A stretch of DNA of 9,742 nucleotides. It comes from CBDHDN01 sp965261585. Its GTDB lineage: Bacteria > Pseudomonadota > Alphaproteobacteria > UBA6615. The DNA lies in the NCBI GenBank assembly GCA_965261585.1, contig CBDHDN010000075.1, positions 1 through 9,742 on the forward strand, in the 5' to 3' direction. A program made the translations under genes and the position numbers. Below the pieces are notes generated by a model that worked only from the letters and a program-made list of their open reading frames with translations, was not told the origin of the DNA and searched no databases. This document shows positions 6,486 through 9,742 of this stretch, one piece after another; the stretch's first letter is position 1; each line of letters begins with the position of its first letter.

Positions 6486-8297
6486 CTACTCCTCTTCCGG
6501 AGCCTTGAACAGAACGAGGTTGTTGAGGTAGGCGATCACCGCCGCCTGCTTGAACACGGGCAACGCGAGGAATTTATGGCGCGACGTTTTCGCCTCGCCG
6601 CCATGCTCGATGATGGCCTCGGTCAGCGTCGTTGCGCGACCGTCGTGGAGGTACGGGTCGGTCGAGCCGACGCCCCAGAGCTCCTTGGTCAGCCAATTGT
6701 CGCGGCCGGTGCCTTGCTCGTCGATGTTCTCGGCGAGGCCCTTCTCGCTCAGCGGCGTCGGATCGTCGCCCATGTCGTGCCGCTTGAGGTCGCCGAACAG
6801 CCGGACTATCGCATGACCGCGCCTGTTCGTCTGGAAGTTGCCCAGGTGGAACACCCCTCCCCTCCTGCCGGGCTTGTCGACAATGTTGTCGGGCAGATCC
6901 GCGGTCAGGTCGAAGCTGATCGGATCGGCCGGATTGACACCAAAATCAACCGCAACCTGGCCGGCCGGGAACATCCCGTCAGGAGACTCGCCGGGCAATA
7001 AGTTTCCGACACCCGATATCATGTTTTCCTGCGGGTTCAGACTCGGCTCGGAGAAGATCGGGTCTTTGAGAAACAGGCGCGGCCGGTGGCAATTGGCACA
7101 GCCGATTTTCTTGAACAGATTCCCGCCGCGCCAGATCGCCTCTTTCTCCTCATGGGTCAACGGATCGATGATCCCGAGCCTCGCGAGCTCTTGGCGCGTC
7201 GTGGCCCGCGGCTGCCCGGCCAGGTAAATGGCCACGCTGGTCACATCGCCAATGCTGACCTCGTCGATCACGCCGTCAAAGTCGCCGTCGAGGCTGCCGT
7301 CAACCTCCTTGACGATCTCAACCGGCTGCATGCCCAGCTCGTTGTGGAAGGCGCCCCGGCTGAAGACGCGAATGGTCGCGTCGGTGCCCTTCCACTGGAA
7401 CGGCTTGATCACCAGGTTCTCGTCGACGCCGACCACATGCGAGGTGTCGTACGTGGCGACGCAAGGGTAGCCGCCGCCGGGCATAGCCTTGATGCCGCCG
7501 AAATGCACGCCTTTGGCCACCAGCTTCTTTTTCACAGCATAGCCCGTGGCGCAGGCCTTGTTACCGGCCGCGGCGCGCTGGGCATGCAGGGCGTCGGTCA
7601 TCTCCTCGGCCAGCCGCTGCAACGCACCGGCACCGTGCAAGCTCGGCGTGTCACGCCGGATAAAATCAAAGAGGTTACCCTTCCGCAGGGGATCCCGGTG
7701 CACCGCAGTTGCGGAGTTGCCCGCGAACGTGCCGAACGGCTCGAGGTGACACTCGTTGCACGCCTGGCCGTTGGGGCCGGTGGCGCGCGGTGGGAAATGC
7801 TTCTCCCACTCGCCCGGACCATCGAGGTCGGCCCGCGGGACCCGCGTAAACCGCCCCGCCCCATCGCCGACATTGGCGCCGCCACCGTCCAACGCGTTGA
7901 AGGGCGTCTCGAAAAACTCGTCGCCCGCGTCGAATGTAAACAGGAAGCCATTCGCATTCAACTGCGCCTGAGTGTGGTGTTCAGCGCGCGGTGTCTCCAG
8001 GTCCTCGACCGGGCCGGCAAACGCTGTCGTCCCGCCGGCGATCACCGCCGTCGACACCAGGAAGCCACGCAGCCACGTGGGCCGCGCGCATCTCGCGGGA
8101 AGCCATCCTCGCGCACGGCCGCCATGCCGCGGTGGGGCGGCTGTATCGAGAGCGGTTTGTTCACAGCCCAGCCCGTCACGGCGAGGCGGGCCGACCTTGC
8201 GATGCGCTTCCCCCACGTCCTCGAGGTGGGGCCGCAAGGCGTTCGCCGCGGCGTCGGCCGCCCAGCGGCTCGACGCCGCCGGACGGTTCCCATCCAT
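6486..8297 (-). CDS. Di-haem cytochrome c oxidoreductase / putative peroxidase (DHOR family), start uncertain
   Basis: This is a periplasmic c-type cytochrome of the DHOR family (PF06537, often called thiol oxidoreductase). The enzymatic substrate is not established. The frame opens at a TTG at 8429; residue numbers here count from it. A Sec signal (WLRGFLVSTAVIAGGTTAFA) ends at about 138, and the mature part starts near 8015. Haem sites are CNECH (224-228) and CANCH (444-448). A calcium-type loop DGDFDGVIDE lies at 381-390, followed by GDVTSVAIYLAGQPR, and the family block LHDGRATTLTEAIIEHGGEA is near the C-terminus. The ATG at 8297 is the only in-frame ATG upstream of the signal peptide, but about 70 residues would precede the signal. 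An ATG at 8089-8091 sits just before it in another frame, so one extra base nearby may hide the true start. The gene ends at a strong terminator. Confidence 0.85.
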   Translation of the reverse strand: MDGNRPAASSRWAADAAANALRPHLEDVGEAHRKVGPPRRDGLGCEQTALDTAAPPRHGGRARGWLPARCARPTWLRGFLVSTAVIAGGTTAFAGPVEDLETPRAEHHTQAQLNANGFLFTFDAGDEFFETPFNALDGGGANVGDGAGRFTRVPRADLDGPGEWEKHFPPRATGPNGQACNECHLEPFGTFAGNSATAVHRDPLRKGNLFDFIRRDTPSLHGAGALQRLAEEMTDALHAQRAAAGNKACATGYAVKKKLVAKGVHFGGIKAMPGGGYPCVATYDTSHVVGVDENLVIKPFQWKGTDATIRVFSRGAFHNELGMQPVEIVKEVDGSLDGDFDGVIDEVSIGDVTSVAIYLAGQPRATTRQELARLGIIDPLTHEEKEAIWRGGNLFKKIGCANCHRPRLFLKDPIFSEPSLNPQENMISGVGNLLPGESPDGMFPAGQVAVDFGVNPADPISFDLTADLPDNIVDKPGRRGGVFHLGNFQTNRRGHAIVRLFGDLKRHDMGDDPTPLSEKGLAENIDEQGTGRDNWLTKELWGVGSTDPYLHDGRATTLTEAIIEHGGEAKTSRHKFLALPVFKQAAVIAYLNNLVLFKAPEEE

Positions 8298-8566
8298 CAA
8301 CTGAACCGACGAGGGGTGGCTGTGCAGGCAGTCTCGAGCGAACCTGTCTCCGCCGAATTTCCCGCTGAGACATCCATCGGCTCGCCCATGGAGATCCGCG
8401 CATCGTAGCCCTCCGGAGGCGGAATCCAATCGCCCTCGTCGAGTTGCCCATCCACTCTACTCCGACAGGGCTGTTTCGCGTCCAATCGCAAGTCCCTTCG
8501 GCGCGCCCCACACGGCCTGCTTTCAGCCGGCCCGTTCGACACCAGCTTCGGATGCCGTAGCCCTTC
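8298..8566. other. Region between the di-haem gene and clpP with no recognised gene
   Basis: This stretch, probably with much of 8092-8297, shows no protein I recognise in any frame. The frames that cross it are rich in Arg, Ser and Pro and change register without conserved motifs. It presumably holds the promoters of the divergent di-haem and clpP genes. I could not pick a convincing -35/-10 pair and saw no known RNA motif. Confidence 0.4.
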
Positions 8567-8582
8567 AAAGGTGCAAAGGTGC
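8567..8582. repeat. Tandem 8-bp repeat upstream of clpP
   Basis: AAAGGTGC occurs twice in direct succession, 42 bases before the clpP ATG. It is short and could be chance or a replication-slippage product. It contains the GTG that would open a longer clpP frame. Confidence 0.4.
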
Positions 8583-8624
8583 GGCGTCCTGGGGGAAGAA
8601 CGAAATCTCCTAAGCGATACTTCC

Positions 8625-9269
8625 ATGAACTTGCTCGTCCCGATGGTGGTCGAGCACACGAATCGTGGCGAGCGCGCCTACGACATCTATTCGCGCCTGC
8701 TCAAGGAACGGATCGTCTTCGTCACCGGGCCCGTCAATGACGCCGTGGCGAGCCTCATCTGCGCCCAGCTGCTGTTCCTCGAGGCGGAGAATCCGAAGAA
8801 GGATATCGCGCTCTACATCAATTCGCCGGGCGGCATCGTGACGTCCGGCCTGTCGGTCTATGACACGATGCAATACATCAGGCCCGACGTGTCGACCCTG
8901 TGCATTGGCCAGGCCGCTTCAATGGGCTCGCTTCTGCTGGCCGCCGGCGCTGCGGGCAAGCGCTACGCCCTGCCGAACGCGCGTATCATGGTTCACCAGC
9001 CGTCCGGCGGGTTCCAGGGGCAGGCCACCGACATCGAGATCCACGCCCGAGAGATACTGTCGCTGCGCCAGCGCCTTAACGAGATCTATGCATCCCACAC
9101 CGGGAAGTCCGTCGAGGCGGTCGACGAGGCGCTCGAGCGCGATCGCTTCTACGCGCCGGCGGAGGCCAAGGCGTTCGGGCTTATCGACGAGGTCGTCTCG
9201 AAGCGCACCGACGCTGCCGACGGCGAGGCCGCGGACAGCAAGGAGAGTGACCGCGGCGGCGGCAAATGA
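8625..9269 (+). CDS. clpP: ATP-dependent Clp protease proteolytic subunit ClpP
   Basis: This is the serine peptidase subunit, forming a double-heptamer chamber that degrades proteins fed by ClpX or ClpA in the cytoplasm. The 214-residue product keeps the triad Ser99 (GQAASMGS), His124 (MVHQPSGG) and Asp173 (ERDRF), with the same spacing as E. coli (97/122/171). NSPGG (66-70) and the N-terminal VPMVVEHTNRGERAYDIYSR are typical. The ATG at 8625 matches the family N-terminus; a GTG at 8571 would add 18 unrelated residues. No strong ribosome binding site is visible. The last 20 or so residues after VVSKRT are a polar Ala/Asp/Glu/Gly tail that is not part of the core fold. tig is not upstream and clpX does not follow, so this may be a second clpP paralogue rather than the tig-clpP-clpX copy. 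Confidence 0.94.
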   Translation: MNLLVPMVVEHTNRGERAYDIYSRLLKERIVFVTGPVNDAVASLICAQLLFLEAENPKKDIALYINSPGGIVTSGLSVYDTMQYIRPDVSTLCIGQAASMGSLLLAAGAAGKRYALPNARIMVHQPSGGFQGQATDIEIHAREILSLRQRLNEIYASHTGKSVEAVDEALERDRFYAPAEAKAFGLIDEVVSKRTDAADGEAADSKESDRGGGK

Positions 9270-9332
9270 GGCCACTTAACTAAATATTGATCCACCATTG
9301 CTAGCAGTGTTGAATAAGTCTAGCTCGTGATG

Positions 9333-9349
9333 CGCGCCTCCTCGGCGCG
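9333..9349. repeat. Hairpin downstream of clpP
   Basis: CGCGCC-TCCTC-GGCGCG forms a 6-bp stem 64 bases after the clpP stop. No T-run follows, so it is at best a weak transcription end signal. Confidence 0.3.
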
Positions 9350-9430
9350 TCTGACTGGAGCGATGCCTGGCCGGCAAGAGTCAGCGGCCGCAGCGTTTGG
9401 CCGCCGAATCCAGGCTAAGGGGCAGGTCTT

Positions 9431-9742
9431 ATGCGAACTGTCGTTCTCCTTCTCGTGTTGTCCACGTACCTCTCCAGCAGTGTTCTTGCCGGTGAAGACC
9501 CGCCCGGTGATACCAAAGCCAAGGGATTGATCCTTACGTTCGAGAGCTGGCCGCCGGATAGGGAGGACATGGAGCCTCTTCTGCGGAAGCTCCATGACGC
9601 GGGGCTCAAGCTGACCGAAAAGTTTCATCGGTTCAAGGTCTGGGTCTTCGCGTGGGATGAATGGCAGGACGGCCGTAGGGCAGAGAGTCTCTGTGTCGAA
9701 CTGACCCTGGACGATCGAGCCTCGTCCCTGTTCACGAGTTGC
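9431..9742 (+). CDS. Secreted protein of unknown function, partial (runs off the window)
   Basis: From ATG at 9431 the frame stays open for 104 codons to the end of the window. The ribosome binding site AAGGGG (9417-9422) is 8 bases upstream. Residues 1-20 form a clear Sec signal (MRTVVLLLVLSTYLSSSVLA, cut before GED). The mature part begins with KGLILTFESWPPDRED and then MEPLLRKLHDAGLKLTEKF, which suggests a small alpha/beta fold, followed by a Trp-rich stretch (VWVFAWDEWQDGRR). Cys is present in SLC and in the final TSC. I recognise no family. Many codons end in T or A (CTT, GTT, GGT, AGT), unlike the G/C-ending codons of its neighbours, which hints at a different origin. It is 161 bases after clpP and may have its own promoter. 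Confidence 0.7.
   Translation, partial: MRTVVLLLVLSTYLSSSVLAGEDPPGDTKAKGLILTFESWPPDREDMEPLLRKLHDAGLKLTEKFHRFKVWVFAWDEWQDGRRAESLCVELTLDDRASSLFTSC

Noticed and set aside
7086..8408. A 440-codon plus-strand frame over the di-haem gene
   Set aside because: It mirrors the minus-strand gene, which has haem motifs and family blocks. The plus-strand product has no recognisable motif.
9276..9290. A third CtrA-like box (TTAA-N7-TTGA) after clpP
   Set aside because: It has one mismatch in a short A/T-rich patch and no extended half-site, so it is too weak to claim.

Overview
The window looks like chromosomal DNA of a G+C-rich alphaproteobacterium. Supporting signs are an intact DUF1134/EipA periplasmic protein, a membrane urate hydroxylase of the PuuD type, two near-consensus CtrA-like boxes (TTAA-N7-TTAA), and strong G/C third-position bias in most genes. 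I cannot name the genus. No rRNA, tRNA, CRISPR array, transposase or phage gene was seen.

Left half, 1-5400, has six genes. puuD (minus) diverges from a YjeF_N/NAD(P)H-hydrate epimerase-like gene (plus). A 1-Cys peroxiredoxin (plus) follows and converges on a minus-strand bicupin gene across a pair of compound palindromic repeats. Next come a 44-codon small gene with a strong ribosome binding site and a consensus-like CtrA box upstream, and a zinc alcohol dehydrogenase of the L-idonate 5-dehydrogenase type (minus). All five longer genes in this half are interrupted: puuD by one in-frame TAG where Trp is expected, and the others by single-base indels, mostly in short G/C runs. The protein sequence on both sides of each break is well conserved, so base-level sequence errors are the simplest explanation, with recent inactivation as the alternative.

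Right half, 5400-9742. A 350-bp divergent region holds an 18-bp palindrome near the dehydrogenase start, a run of abutting hairpins, and a CtrA-like box just ahead of eipA. eipA (plus) is intact. A di-haem oxidoreductase (DHOR family, minus) ends at a textbook intrinsic terminator; its N-terminus is unclear. An intact clpP (plus) with all three catalytic residues follows, with no clpX in the remaining 470 bp. The window ends inside an unrecognised secreted protein gene (plus) whose codon use is less G/C-biased than its neighbours.

The genes do not form one pathway. They cover urate catabolism, metabolite repair, peroxide defence, sugar-acid oxidation, envelope integrity, periplasmic electron transfer and proteolysis, in short transcription units with frequent strand changes. 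I found no convincing new multi-gene system. The points most worth a second look are the small gene with its CtrA-like box, the hairpin array upstream of eipA, and the clustering of gene breaks in the left half.
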